A stretch of DNA of 64,000 bases from positions 25,382 through 89,381 of IMG/VR virus record IMGVR_UViG_3300008113_000084. One strand, 5' to 3'. Position 1 is the stretch's first letter, and the number at the start of each line of letters is the position of its first letter. The position numbers were made by a program, and so were the translations under genes. Source of the stretch: a virus. Shown here one piece after another: positions 57,451 to 64,000 of this stretch. The notes under the pieces were generated by a model. It saw nothing but the letters and a program-made list of their open reading frames with translations. It had not been told where the DNA came from and did no database searches.

Positions 57451-57484
57451 AAAAGGGGGCGCACTCGAAGTGAGTGCTCCCCCT
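57451..57484 (-). terminator. Rho-independent terminator after the AAA+ gene
   Basis: 12 bp stem with one mismatch (GGGGGAGCACTC / GAGTGCGCCCCC) followed on the minus strand by TTTT. It separates the AAA+ gene from the 390 aa gene, though the genes are still co-directional. Confidence 0.75.
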
Positions 57485-57509
57485 GTTCAAACTGTGTAAA
57501 CAGCGCTGT

Positions 57510-59102
57510 TTAGCGCTTAGCGTTTGGATCGCCCATGGTCATGTCCATGGCGCGAACATGCTGGCGCACGACCTTGCGGCTGCGGCCAGATACGTTGCGA
57601 GCCCGCTCAGCGCCGAACGAACGAATCTGTTCTATGTTGATGGGATCGACTTTGGTGACGGGGTTCACCAGCTTCAGCTCGGAGACGAGCTGGGCCGCTG
57701 TGAACTTGCCCTCGGTCGATGGGTCCATCTCGTATGCGTTCAGCTGCGCGTCGGAGACCGAGTTCTGAATCTCGGCACCTACGAATCCCTCGGAAGCCTC
57801 GATGATCTCGGTCCACTCGTGGGCGTCGAACGAGGTGGGGTCGATGTCACGAGCGCGCATATGAATCTCGAAGATTTGACGGCGCTCGTCGGCGTCTGGA
57901 GTATCGACGAAGAACACCTCGTCGAAACGGCCCTTGCGCAGCATCTCGGGAGGAATACCAGCCACGCGGTTCATGGTCATCACCACGAACGTGCGGGTGG
58001 TTTTCTCAGCCAGCCAGGTCAGCAGCTGGCCGAAGATGCGGCGGGTCACGCCGCTGTCGCCAGAGCTCTCGACCGCACCGCCGAGCGCCTTGTCGGCCTC
58101 GTCGATCAGCAGAACTGACCCGTTCATGACCTGAATCTCCTCACGGGTGCGGCGCTCGGACTCGCCGACCAGGGAGTTGAACAGGGCACCGATGTCCATC
58201 TTCAGCAGCGGCAGGTGCAGCTGCTTGGCGATGGCCCGTGCGCAGACCGACTTGCCGGTACCAGGCACACCCAGCAGAACGATGCCCTTCGGCATGGCCA
58301 GCTTCAGCCGCTCGGCCTCCTCGGTGTAGGCGACCTTGCGGCGGTTCAGCCAGTTCTTCAACTCCAGGAAGCCGCCCAGATCGGTGCTGGACATGATCTC
58401 CTTCTTGGAGACGTAAGTCAGCACTTCGGACTTCTTGAGAAGCAACGCCTTCTCTTCCTCGACCGTGTCCATGACCTCCTCGCAGAACCGCCCGTGAGTC
58501 AGCACCGACTCGGCCAGCACGTCGGTAGCGTCAGGGCAGGTCAGACCAGACAGGCTGTTGACGATCTGGTGTCGCAAATCCTGAGTGCACTCGCGACGGG
58601 ACTCGTCGCGAATCGATTGCTGGATACTCTCAAAGACAGTGGACAGCTGCTGCCGGTTTGGCAGCACCATCTCGACCATCTTCATGTAGGGCATGACGTC
58701 GGGATTCATTACCGACCCCGTGGTCAGGATGAACAGCGGGCGGCGTTGACGGCCATTGTTGAACGCCTGCATCGACACCAGCCGCTTCAGGCTGGAGACG
58801 AGGGCTGGGATTGCGCCCAGGTCGTAATGCAGGTCGTGCATCGCCACGATGGCGTTGCCTTGAACGGCGTTCTCGCCGCTGGCAACGGCTTCGAGCGCCT
58901 GGACAGGGTTGATCATGTTGTTGGTGCCGAACCCCTTCGCGGGGTCCCAGGTCCTGAAGTCCAGGTTAAGGTTGTCCGCAATCTTCTTGAGCATCTGCTC
59001 GGCGGCGTTGATCTGGCCGCCGCACACCAGGTGGACAACCTGGACGCCGCTGCGGATGTAGTTACGAATCTTGTTCTCGACTTCTTGAGCGTCACGAAGC
59101 AT
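57510..59102 (-). CDS. AAA+ ATPase, Ycf46-like
   Basis: 530 aa. N-terminal domain (about 1-220) as in Ycf46, then one AAA+ module: Walker A LLGVPGTGKSVCARA (about 275-289), Walker B VLLIDEADKALGG (about 332), sensor 1 VVMTMNRVAG and arginine finger MLRKGRFDEVF. Such ATPases remodel protein complexes; with DUF1257 and DUF2997 partners nearby this is likely a conserved module. AAAGG precedes the ATG. Confidence 0.88.
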   Translation of the reverse strand: MLRDAQEVENKIRNYIRSGVQVVHLVCGGQINAAEQMLKKIADNLNLDFRTWDPAKGFGTNNMINPVQALEAVASGENAVQGNAIVAMHDLHYDLGAIPALVSSLKRLVSMQAFNNGRQRRPLFILTTGSVMNPDVMPYMKMVEMVLPNRQQLSTVFESIQQSIRDESRRECTQDLRHQIVNSLSGLTCPDATDVLAESVLTHGRFCEEVMDTVEEEKALLLKKSEVLTYVSKKEIMSSTDLGGFLELKNWLNRRKVAYTEEAERLKLAMPKGIVLLGVPGTGKSVCARAIAKQLHLPLLKMDIGALFNSLVGESERRTREEIQVMNGSVLLIDEADKALGGAVESSGDSGVTRRIFGQLLTWLAEKTTRTFVVMTMNRVAGIPPEMLRKGRFDEVFFVDTPDADERRQIFEIHMRARDIDPTSFDAHEWTEIIEASEGFVGAEIQNSVSDAQLNAYEMDPSTEGKFTAAQLVSELKLVNPVTKVDPINIEQIRSFGAERARNVSGRSRKVVRQHVRAMDMTMGDPNAKR

Positions 59103-59156
59103 GGTAGTACCTTTCAGCCTTTCGGGCCTGGTTAAGAGAAACTGTCTTTGAGTTGC

Positions 59157-59867
59157 TTACTTGGGCAAAGACGCCAGCAGCTTTCGGGCAGCGCCAGAAG
59201 CGTCGCCGTTAGCCAGTGGCAGTTTTTCCAGCTGCTGCACCATGGCAGCAAGTCTGGCTTTGATCATGTCGTTGATGTCTTGCGTCTTGGACTGTTCTGT
59301 CTCAAAGATGGCTTGAAACATCTCGGGGTCGTCAGAGAAGTCGTACCTGACCTTCTCGATAACTTCCTTGTAGTCCTTGCGCAGACCGACCTTCAAAATG
59401 TCTGGAGGCGTAAGAATACCCTCAGACTTCAGCATCTCGGAGATATAGTCAACGATCTCCTGAGTAAACGGTTCTTGCTCGTCGTCCTCGGGAGGACTGA
59501 GCATCAAAGCTTCAGTCATGCCCCACGCGCATTCTCCAGCGTCGGCTGGGTCAAACACGGTGGGGTCGAAGCTGTCTCCAGAAAGGACGTTGCACAGATT
59601 GATGAAGTCTGGCAGCGACTGGAAGAACGAGTCTGTAGAGACAATGGCTATAGCTGTCATCAGTCTGTCAAGTATGTTGCGAGGCAGCTTTATACCGTAG
59701 TCACTCTCGATCTCGCTCTCTATCGTCTTGGGGTCCCAATCGAAGGCTTCTGTGCCATAAGTGTCAATGAACAAAGTTAGCAGCGTTGTGGCAAAGCTGT
59801 CGGCGTTAAGCCACACCGCTTTCCTTGCTTCAAACCTTGTTCGCAGATTATGGCGCAGCTCAGCCAT
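59157..59867 (-). CDS. Hypothetical protein, 236 aa
   Basis: The ATG overlaps the stop of the upstream gene (TAATG). Acidic (ESEIESDYGIKL, SPPEDDEQEPFTQEI), helical throughout; no membrane segment. Probably a partner of the AAA+ protein because it lies directly upstream in the same operon. No family recognised. Confidence 0.6.
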   Translation of the reverse strand: MAELRHNLRTRFEARKAVWLNADSFATTLLTLFIDTYGTEAFDWDPKTIESEIESDYGIKLPRNILDRLMTAIAIVSTDSFFQSLPDFINLCNVLSGDSFDPTVFDPADAGECAWGMTEALMLSPPEDDEQEPFTQEIVDYISEMLKSEGILTPPDILKVGLRKDYKEVIEKVRYDFSDDPEMFQAIFETEQSKTQDINDMIKARLAAMVQQLEKLPLANGDASGAARKLLASLPK

Positions 59868-60139
59868 TAGATGACCGCCTCCTGGACAGGGTAGTGAGCA
59901 CGTACCAGTCGTGTGGAGGCGTTCTTGAAGTCCTCGCCCAGGAGAGACTTACCGTTCTCGTCCACCCACTCGGTCCAGCTTCCGCCTGTGAATCCAGGAA
60001 CGGACAGCCCGTTCTTTCGTGCAAAGTCCAGAGCCAGGTTGCGAGCTTCGAGGCCCTTTACCTGCTCCAGGTTGTCAGCTTCGACTACAACGGTAGCCTT
60101 AGGCCCAGACCTCTCGAATGATTCTTCTACAATACGCAT
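59867..60139 (-). CDS. Hypothetical protein, 90 aa
   Basis: Small alpha/beta protein (TVVVEADNLEQVKGLEARNL, GLSVPGFTGGSWTEWVDEN). AAAGGA precedes the ATG. First gene of the operon that leads to the AAA+ gene. No family recognised. Confidence 0.6.
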   Translation of the reverse strand: MRIVEESFERSGPKATVVVEADNLEQVKGLEARNLALDFARKNGLSVPGFTGGSWTEWVDENGKSLLGEDFKNASTRLVRAHYPVQEAVI

Positions 60140-60206
60140 GTTTGTTCCTTTCGTAAAAGACCCGCCTACATCCTACTGTTTTTAAGGTTCTTTTCCAATA
60201 GCTAAG

Positions 60207-60260
60207 GAAAAACCCCGACTAACCCGCAGCTCTCGAAAGAGTTGCGGGTTGTGGGGTTTT
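60207..60260 (-). terminator. Rho-independent terminator
   Basis: Long stem (AACCCC...AACCCGCA.CTC / GAG.TGCGGGTT...GGGGTT) followed on the minus strand by a T-run, just after the 53 aa gene. Confidence 0.85.
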
Positions 60261-60264
60261 ATAG

Positions 60265-60426
60265 TTATTTGCATAACTGGCGCAGGTAGCGCTTTTTAGC
60301 GCCACTGCTGGTAAGGACTGTTGGGCGCATGGACACGCCCAGCTCGATGAGCCTCTGCTGGGTAGCAGTCAGCTCGATCTGGACCTTACCCACCACAAGC
60401 TGATTCTTAAGAACGATAGTCCTCAT
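60265..60426 (-). CDS. Hypothetical small protein, 53 aa
   Basis: AAGGAG precedes the ATG at normal spacing. MRTIVLKNQLVVGKVQIELT, then QQRLIELGVSMRPTVLTSSG and a basic C-terminus (AKKRYLRQLCK). Could be a compact beta-rich plus helix fold. Short but with a good start site and terminator. Function unknown. Confidence 0.6.
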   Translation of the reverse strand: MRTIVLKNQLVVGKVQIELTATQQRLIELGVSMRPTVLTSSGAKKRYLRQLCK

Positions 60427-60470
60427 TAAACGTCTCCTTGACTGAGAGGGCTAATACTACACCAATAGAT

Positions 60471-60507
60471 TATGACCTGAAATCGCTGTGGATTTATTCA
60501 GGTCATA
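60471..60507. repeat. Inverted repeat in the long non-coding gap
   Basis: 11 bp stem (TATGACCTGAA / TTCAGGTCATA) with a 15-base loop, downstream of the strong terminator and upstream of the 53 aa gene on the minus strand. Possible operator or leader hairpin. Confidence 0.45.
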
Positions 60508-60510
60508 GCT

Positions 60511-60559
60511 AAAAACAAAACCGACCAAGCCAGCGCTTAATAGCACTGGCCTAGTCGGT
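60511..60559 (-). terminator. Strong terminator ending the non-coding region
   Basis: Long imperfect stem (ACCGAC.AGGCCAG / CTGGCT.GGTCGGT with a few mismatches) followed on the minus strand by TTTGTTTTT. It closes the 400-base gene-free stretch that lies upstream. Confidence 0.8.
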
Positions 60560-60965
60560 ATGTTTATCCACGACTCATCACGTGGTCCCATTTAACTTAG
60601 GTGGGTTACCTAACGACGTTGACTGCTACACTTCGCAGTAGCTTCCATCAACGCGACCTCATAGCGCCCACCGCTCTCCGCTCTGGTCTGTGGGAGACCT
60701 CCTATGTTTACACCGTAGGTAATGGGAGCCTTGTCGCGGTATCCAATACGACACTGGTTTATTAGGATTGCCAGTGTGTTCCTTGCAGTATGTAGTTACT
60801 GCCAACTGCCCTTTTCAGGTAGGGCACTCTTTCGAGCCGCTAGAACGCGCACCTATCTCGTGTCGGGCGTCAGCCTTAGAGACATGGGGACTGACGGAAC
60901 GCAGTAGGTCTTGTGCGACAGCTACTTAGCATTCATTTTATTCTGACGTGTTTTTTCTTTGAATT
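60560..60965 (-). ncRNA. Candidate large structured non-coding RNA
   Basis: A 400-base stretch without a minus-strand gene, ended by a strong terminator. On the minus strand it holds a chain of hairpins: AGTAG/CTACT, CGTCAG/CTGACG, GCCCT/AGGGC, GCAGTA/TACTGC, ACACTGG/CCAGTGT, GGTCT/AGACC, a long hairpin CGTTGA...TCAACG with inner GCTAC/GTAGC, and CCACG/CGTGG. No tRNA, tmRNA or RNase P signature was seen. The promoter is not obvious; it could be processed from the transcript of the 100 aa gene upstream. Confidence 0.45.
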
Positions 60966-60971
60966 AAGCAG

Positions 60972-61274
60972 TCACATGGTGATCTGCACAAGCTTGCCAG
61001 ACTCGCTGCCGTAGATGACTCGTATCTTGTCAGCGCCCAGCTCCTTCTTCAGACGAGCCAGCGGTTCGCCCCTTAGGTTGGCGATGACTCGCTTGGCTTG
61101 GGCGTAGTTCAAGGACTTGGCAGCAGCTTTCCTGGCGCAAGGCCTGCACGTTGGGCTGCCTGGATTCTTGGAGGAGGCAGCCGTCTTCAGCGAGGGTATG
61201 TCTGCCAACAGCTTAGGATTGGTCAGCAGAGACGTGATGACCGAGTCCTCGACGATTACCAGTTTCTCAGCCAT
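60972..61274 (-). CDS. Hypothetical protein, 100 aa
   Basis: GGAG precedes the ATG. It starts MAEKLVIVEDSVITSLLTNP; a central segment CRPCARKAAAK is basic and Cys-containing. No family recognised. Confidence 0.6.
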   Translation of the reverse strand: MAEKLVIVEDSVITSLLTNPKLLADIPSLKTAASSKNPGSPTCRPCARKAAAKSLNYAQAKRVIANLRGEPLARLKKELGADKIRVIYGSESGKLVQITM

Positions 61275-61277
61275 GGC

Positions 61278-61751
61278 TCACTCCGTCGGGGCGATTGTCG
61301 GCGGGGGGTCGCCGAACTTGAGTTCTGTTTGCGGGGCTGTTACGTCCATTCTGTTGAGCGTATTCACCAAGGCGGCTACTTCCTCGGTAAGCAGCTGCCA
61401 GGCTTCCTCGGCCAGAGACTGGGACCTAAACACCAGGTCCACGTAGTCCAGGCGACAGAACTCTGGGTATACGTTGACCAGAGGCTCGTCCTCTGGAAAC
61501 TCCTCCAGGTCTGAAGGGGAGCAGACGCCGTCAAAGGCCAGTCGGTACGAACCCTCTCTGGCGTTCAGAGCTTCCCTGGTATACCTGAAAATTTTGTCGG
61601 GCATGAGGTTGCCGCCGTAGGCCACAACCTTGAACCTGAAGCCCGTGATGCTGTTGGACCTATATTCTGTCTGGGTGAACCGCTTCAGCCAGATGCCCCT
61701 GCCGTAGTCTGGGTTACCCACGGAGGAACTGATAGACGACGAAGAGGGCAT
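61278..61751 (-). CDS. Hypothetical protein, 157 aa
   Basis: GAGG precedes the ATG. Ser-rich N-terminus, then a compact beta-rich region (FRFKVVAYGGNLMPDKIF) and an acidic segment. It lies between the glycosyltransferase gene and the 100 aa gene. Function unknown. Confidence 0.6.
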   Translation of the reverse strand: MPSSSSISSSVGNPDYGRGIWLKRFTQTEYRSNSITGFRFKVVAYGGNLMPDKIFRYTREALNAREGSYRLAFDGVCSPSDLEEFPEDEPLVNVYPEFCRLDYVDLVFRSQSLAEEAWQLLTEEVAALVNTLNRMDVTAPQTELKFGDPPPTIAPTE

Positions 61752-61761
61752 GCCTCACCTC

Positions 61762-63780
61762 TTAGATGTTGAACAGAGGCTGGCTTGCACCGCGTCGGGC
61801 CGTGCTGGACCAGCAGATGATACGCTTATCGCCATTCCAGTTTTTAAGCGTATATCCATTTTGCCACATCTGCTCGCCGATGCAAATGTCACCGCCATTA
61901 TGACTTAGGCGCACATCTGGAATGTTAGCCTTGTGGATAGCTTCTGTTTTTACGGCCCAGCAGCTTCCTGTAACGAAGAATACTCGACTTCCGTTAACGG
62001 TTGGCTTTCCTTGCTTATCCCTGAAGTATTTTCCTCGATACCAGTCTGCTGACTTAAACCAAGCAGCATGTTTGGGCTGCATTGAGAAGTGGTAGATCGG
62101 CCCAAGCATGCCAAAATCAGAATCAGCAATAGCGTTAGAGTTAATAGCAGAACACAACTTGTTAAACCAAAGAGGGTCCACATCACACATTGTGTCGTCA
62201 TCGAACCACACTGACCATTTCGTTTTGATAGGGTTGTTGGGGTCGTGGAACATCTCGCGCATGCACGGATACTTGAACTTATTGGTTTCAGACCTGTACA
62301 TCGACGATATAACGCCTGCGTTCAGCATCTTCTGGCAAAGCGCGTCAGTATCTGGGCCTACGTTATTGCAGTACACGCGCAGGTCCAAGTCGTCTCTGCT
62401 CGTCGTGTTCTGTATTGCAGACAGGCAGCGCGTGTGCATGCTGGCGTAATTGCCATACAGCAGCAGGAACAGAGTGACTTTTCCTCCCAAAGTCTCCGAG
62501 TCTATCAGTCTGGTGGCTGGTGCTGGGGTGTTTTCTGGCGTTGTTGGAGTCAGAGCAGCCGTAGCAGCCATGTTTATGGCTTTTTTCTTGTTCAAATCCT
62601 CTGTAAGTCGTGGTGGGACAGGCTGAGTACCCAAATTGACCGACACGGGCTGCAAACCTGCCAGTTTTTTAGCTATTTCTGGCTTCTCTTGCGGCATTTC
62701 CAGTATTTTTTGGCTGACACGCGTGTCTTCTTCCTCTTTGAGCATAAACAGGCTGTATTTTTCACCGTTTTTCTCGAGAGTAAGCCTCTGAGTGATGTCT
62801 GGAAGCACCATACCCTCCAATAACGGCAGCGTACCGTCGATGTAGTAGGACAAAACCGAAGAAACTACCCTTTCGACGGAGATCATGTCCATGCAAAGAG
62901 GCACCATCTGCCCACTTTCAGCTGGCACAGCATAGTGGCAGAAGCTTTTATCCCCTTCCATCTTCTGTACTTTGTTCTTCCAGCAGCCTTTTGTGGCGCA
63001 ACAGTCCAGTTTTCCGATGGTGTGCAGGTACTGATGGTTCACAGGCAGCAGATTACGCACAGGATCAAGGCCTGGATTGTCCCTGTGATAGGCTTCCCAC
63101 CACCATTCCTCTCTACCACCCCCTGTTACGACGCAGGGTTTGCCCAAAGCAGCCGCTATATGCATGGCCGACGTGATTGTGCAGATGACCCCTTCGGCAT
63201 TGTTGATGATTCGGAACATCTGGCGCAGGTCAGTCTTACCGACAAGACTGGTGACGTTCTTGAGTTCAGGGTGGAAATGCGTGGGGAACTGACCTTTTCC
63301 GCCGATTTGCACGACGGGAATGCCGATTTCAGCCAGAATATCGACAACTTTTTGGTAGCGCTCGTAAACCCAATGTTTTGTGGTGAAATCACCCTTTCCG
63401 CCAGCCACAACCACCCAGTAACGGCCTTCCAGCAGCGGTTTTTGCTCTTCTGGCGACAGGTGCAGGTCTGGATGCGGGTAAAGCAGAGGCACGTCTATGC
63501 CTGTCTGCGTCTTTAAGTTTTTGTAGAAGGATGTCAGGAAGTGAATCTTTTCTGATGCTGCTTTTCTGATGTACTCTCCGTACGTCAGGTTTACAATCTT
63601 TGCGCCTTTTTTGTCAGGCATTGGTTTGATGTAAGGGTTGTTGCTCCATATTTCTTTGAATGATGTGTCTACGCCTATGTGGTACTTTCCTGGATACGCT
63701 ATAGTCAGATCGCGTACAAGAGCCGTCATGACAATGATGTCACCTGGGGCTCTTTGATGCCTCAACAGTAGGCGTTCCAT
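61762..63780 (-). CDS. Fused GT9-type and GT2-like glycosyltransferase, 672 aa
   Basis: Residues about 1-330 resemble the ADP-heptose:LPS heptosyltransferase family (GT9): MERLLLRHQRAPGDIIVMTA, AGGKGDFTTKHW, and CTITSAMHIAAALGKPCVV. Residues about 430-672 form a second GT-A domain, a paralogue of the protein at 6787-7485 (LLYGNYASMHTRCL, WFDDD, TGSCWAVKT, HNGGD, RRGAS). A Cys cluster (CCATKGCW) lies between. Would use ADP-heptose from HldE, if the GT9 part is active. Confidence 0.8.
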   Translation of the reverse strand: MERLLLRHQRAPGDIIVMTALVRDLTIAYPGKYHIGVDTSFKEIWSNNPYIKPMPDKKGAKIVNLTYGEYIRKAASEKIHFLTSFYKNLKTQTGIDVPLLYPHPDLHLSPEEQKPLLEGRYWVVVAGGKGDFTTKHWVYERYQKVVDILAEIGIPVVQIGGKGQFPTHFHPELKNVTSLVGKTDLRQMFRIINNAEGVICTITSAMHIAAALGKPCVVTGGGREEWWWEAYHRDNPGLDPVRNLLPVNHQYLHTIGKLDCCATKGCWKNKVQKMEGDKSFCHYAVPAESGQMVPLCMDMISVERVVSSVLSYYIDGTLPLLEGMVLPDITQRLTLEKNGEKYSLFMLKEEEDTRVSQKILEMPQEKPEIAKKLAGLQPVSVNLGTQPVPPRLTEDLNKKKAINMAATAALTPTTPENTPAPATRLIDSETLGGKVTLFLLLYGNYASMHTRCLSAIQNTTSRDDLDLRVYCNNVGPDTDALCQKMLNAGVISSMYRSETNKFKYPCMREMFHDPNNPIKTKWSVWFDDDTMCDVDPLWFNKLCSAINSNAIADSDFGMLGPIYHFSMQPKHAAWFKSADWYRGKYFRDKQGKPTVNGSRVFFVTGSCWAVKTEAIHKANIPDVRLSHNGGDICIGEQMWQNGYTLKNWNGDKRIICWSSTARRGASQPLFNI

Positions 63781-63789
63781 TTAAGCCTT

Positions 63790-64000
63790 TCAGACCACTG
63801 GTTCGTATTTATCGCAGCTAGTGCATACAGCTATATCTTTATAGTCACCAGCGCGCCTACATTTTTCAAACAAATTACACTTGTGTGTTACTGCGCCATT
63901 GCAACCGCAGCTTGAAGCTTTTTCTAGCGGTGGTCCTAGATGTACGCAAGGCACTCTAAGCCTTTGAATTTTTTCGTTAGCTGTTCCTTTGACGTTTATA
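63790..64000 (-). CDS. C-terminal end of a protein with a Cys-rich tail, right-edge partial
   Basis: Only the last 70 codons are in the window. The tail reads RVPCVHLGPPLEKASSCGCN then CNLFEKCRRAG and CTSCDKY, a string of CxHLG, CxxC-like and CxxCxxY motifs. I recognise it from C-terminal modules of planctomycetal and phage glycosyltransferases. It stops ten bases before the fused glycosyltransferase gene. The upstream part, and so the function, is not visible. Confidence 0.6.
   Translation of the reverse strand, partial: INVKGTANEKIQRLRVPCVHLGPPLEKASSCGCNGAVTHKCNLFEKCRRAGDYKDIAVCTSCDKYEPVV

Noticed and set aside
58215-59135. Plus-strand open frame opposite the AAA+ gene
   Set aside because: It follows from the codon structure of the AAA+ gene, which carries clear Walker motifs; no start site on the plus strand.
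60722-60907. Plus-strand open frame of 61 codons in the non-coding gap
   Set aside because: No usable ribosome-binding site, atypical composition, and it runs opposite a chain of hairpins.
60541-60965. RNase P RNA, tmRNA or hammerhead ribozyme
   Set aside because: I looked for their conserved cores. Only a GUGAUGAGUC segment recalled a hammerhead, but the GAAA box and required stems are missing, and no RNase P or tmRNA core could be found.
1-64000. CRISPR array, insertion sequence, rRNA gene or integrase
   Set aside because: No regularly spaced direct repeats, transposase, rRNA-like stretch or recombinase of the integrase type were seen.

Overview
The window is a contiguous piece of a large tailed-phage genome. 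It carries a large terminase subunit, a phage-type replication and recombination set, four tRNA genes and about 95 tightly packed genes, mostly small and unrecognised. Nearly all genes are on the minus strand; the plus-strand exceptions are a CsrA and sulfotransferase-like pair (28.0-28.8 kb), the terminase (48.2-50.0 kb) and one long protein (52.9-54.1 kb). The host is probably a Gram-negative, and several sequences recall Planctomycetes: a secreted Cys-rich protein (42.4-42.7 kb), a Cys-rich tail typical of planctomycetal glycosyltransferase loci (right edge), and a fused GT9/GT2-like glycosyltransferase. This host call is inference. Layout, left to right: 0-12 kb holds unknowns plus a RuvC-like resolvase, a DnaQ-like exonuclease, ThyX and a glycosyltransferase. 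12-28 kb is the replication block: UvsX-like recombinase, putative ssDNA-binding protein, dCTP deaminase, a family A polymerase with an N-terminal UDG-like domain, primase, DnaB-like helicase, UvsW-like helicase and SbcC/SbcD (gp46/gp47) homologues. 28-30 kb has a plus-strand csrA and sulfotransferase-like pair facing a bifunctional heptose kinase/adenylyltransferase (HldE). 30-48 kb is the accessory zone: zinc-ribbon and membrane proteins, a second csrA-like gene, tRNAs and at least two structured intergenic RNAs. 48-54 kb has the terminase and a second primase-like protein. 55-60 kb has a DUF1257, DUF2997 and Ycf46-like AAA+ module. 60.4-61 kb is a long non-coding, hairpin-rich stretch. 61-64 kb is glycosyltransferases. 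How the genes work together: dCTP deaminase and ThyX feed dTMP synthesis for the phage polymerase; UvsX-like, UvsW-like, SbcCD-like and RuvC-like proteins form a T4-style recombination-dependent replication set; HldE, the GT9/GT2 fusion, the separate GT and the sulfotransferase-like protein suggest modification of a surface glycan. The most unusual theme is post-transcriptional: two CsrA-family proteins, one with its own ribosome-binding site locked in a hairpin, next to a structured RNA that displays a CsrA-type AAGGAU loop.
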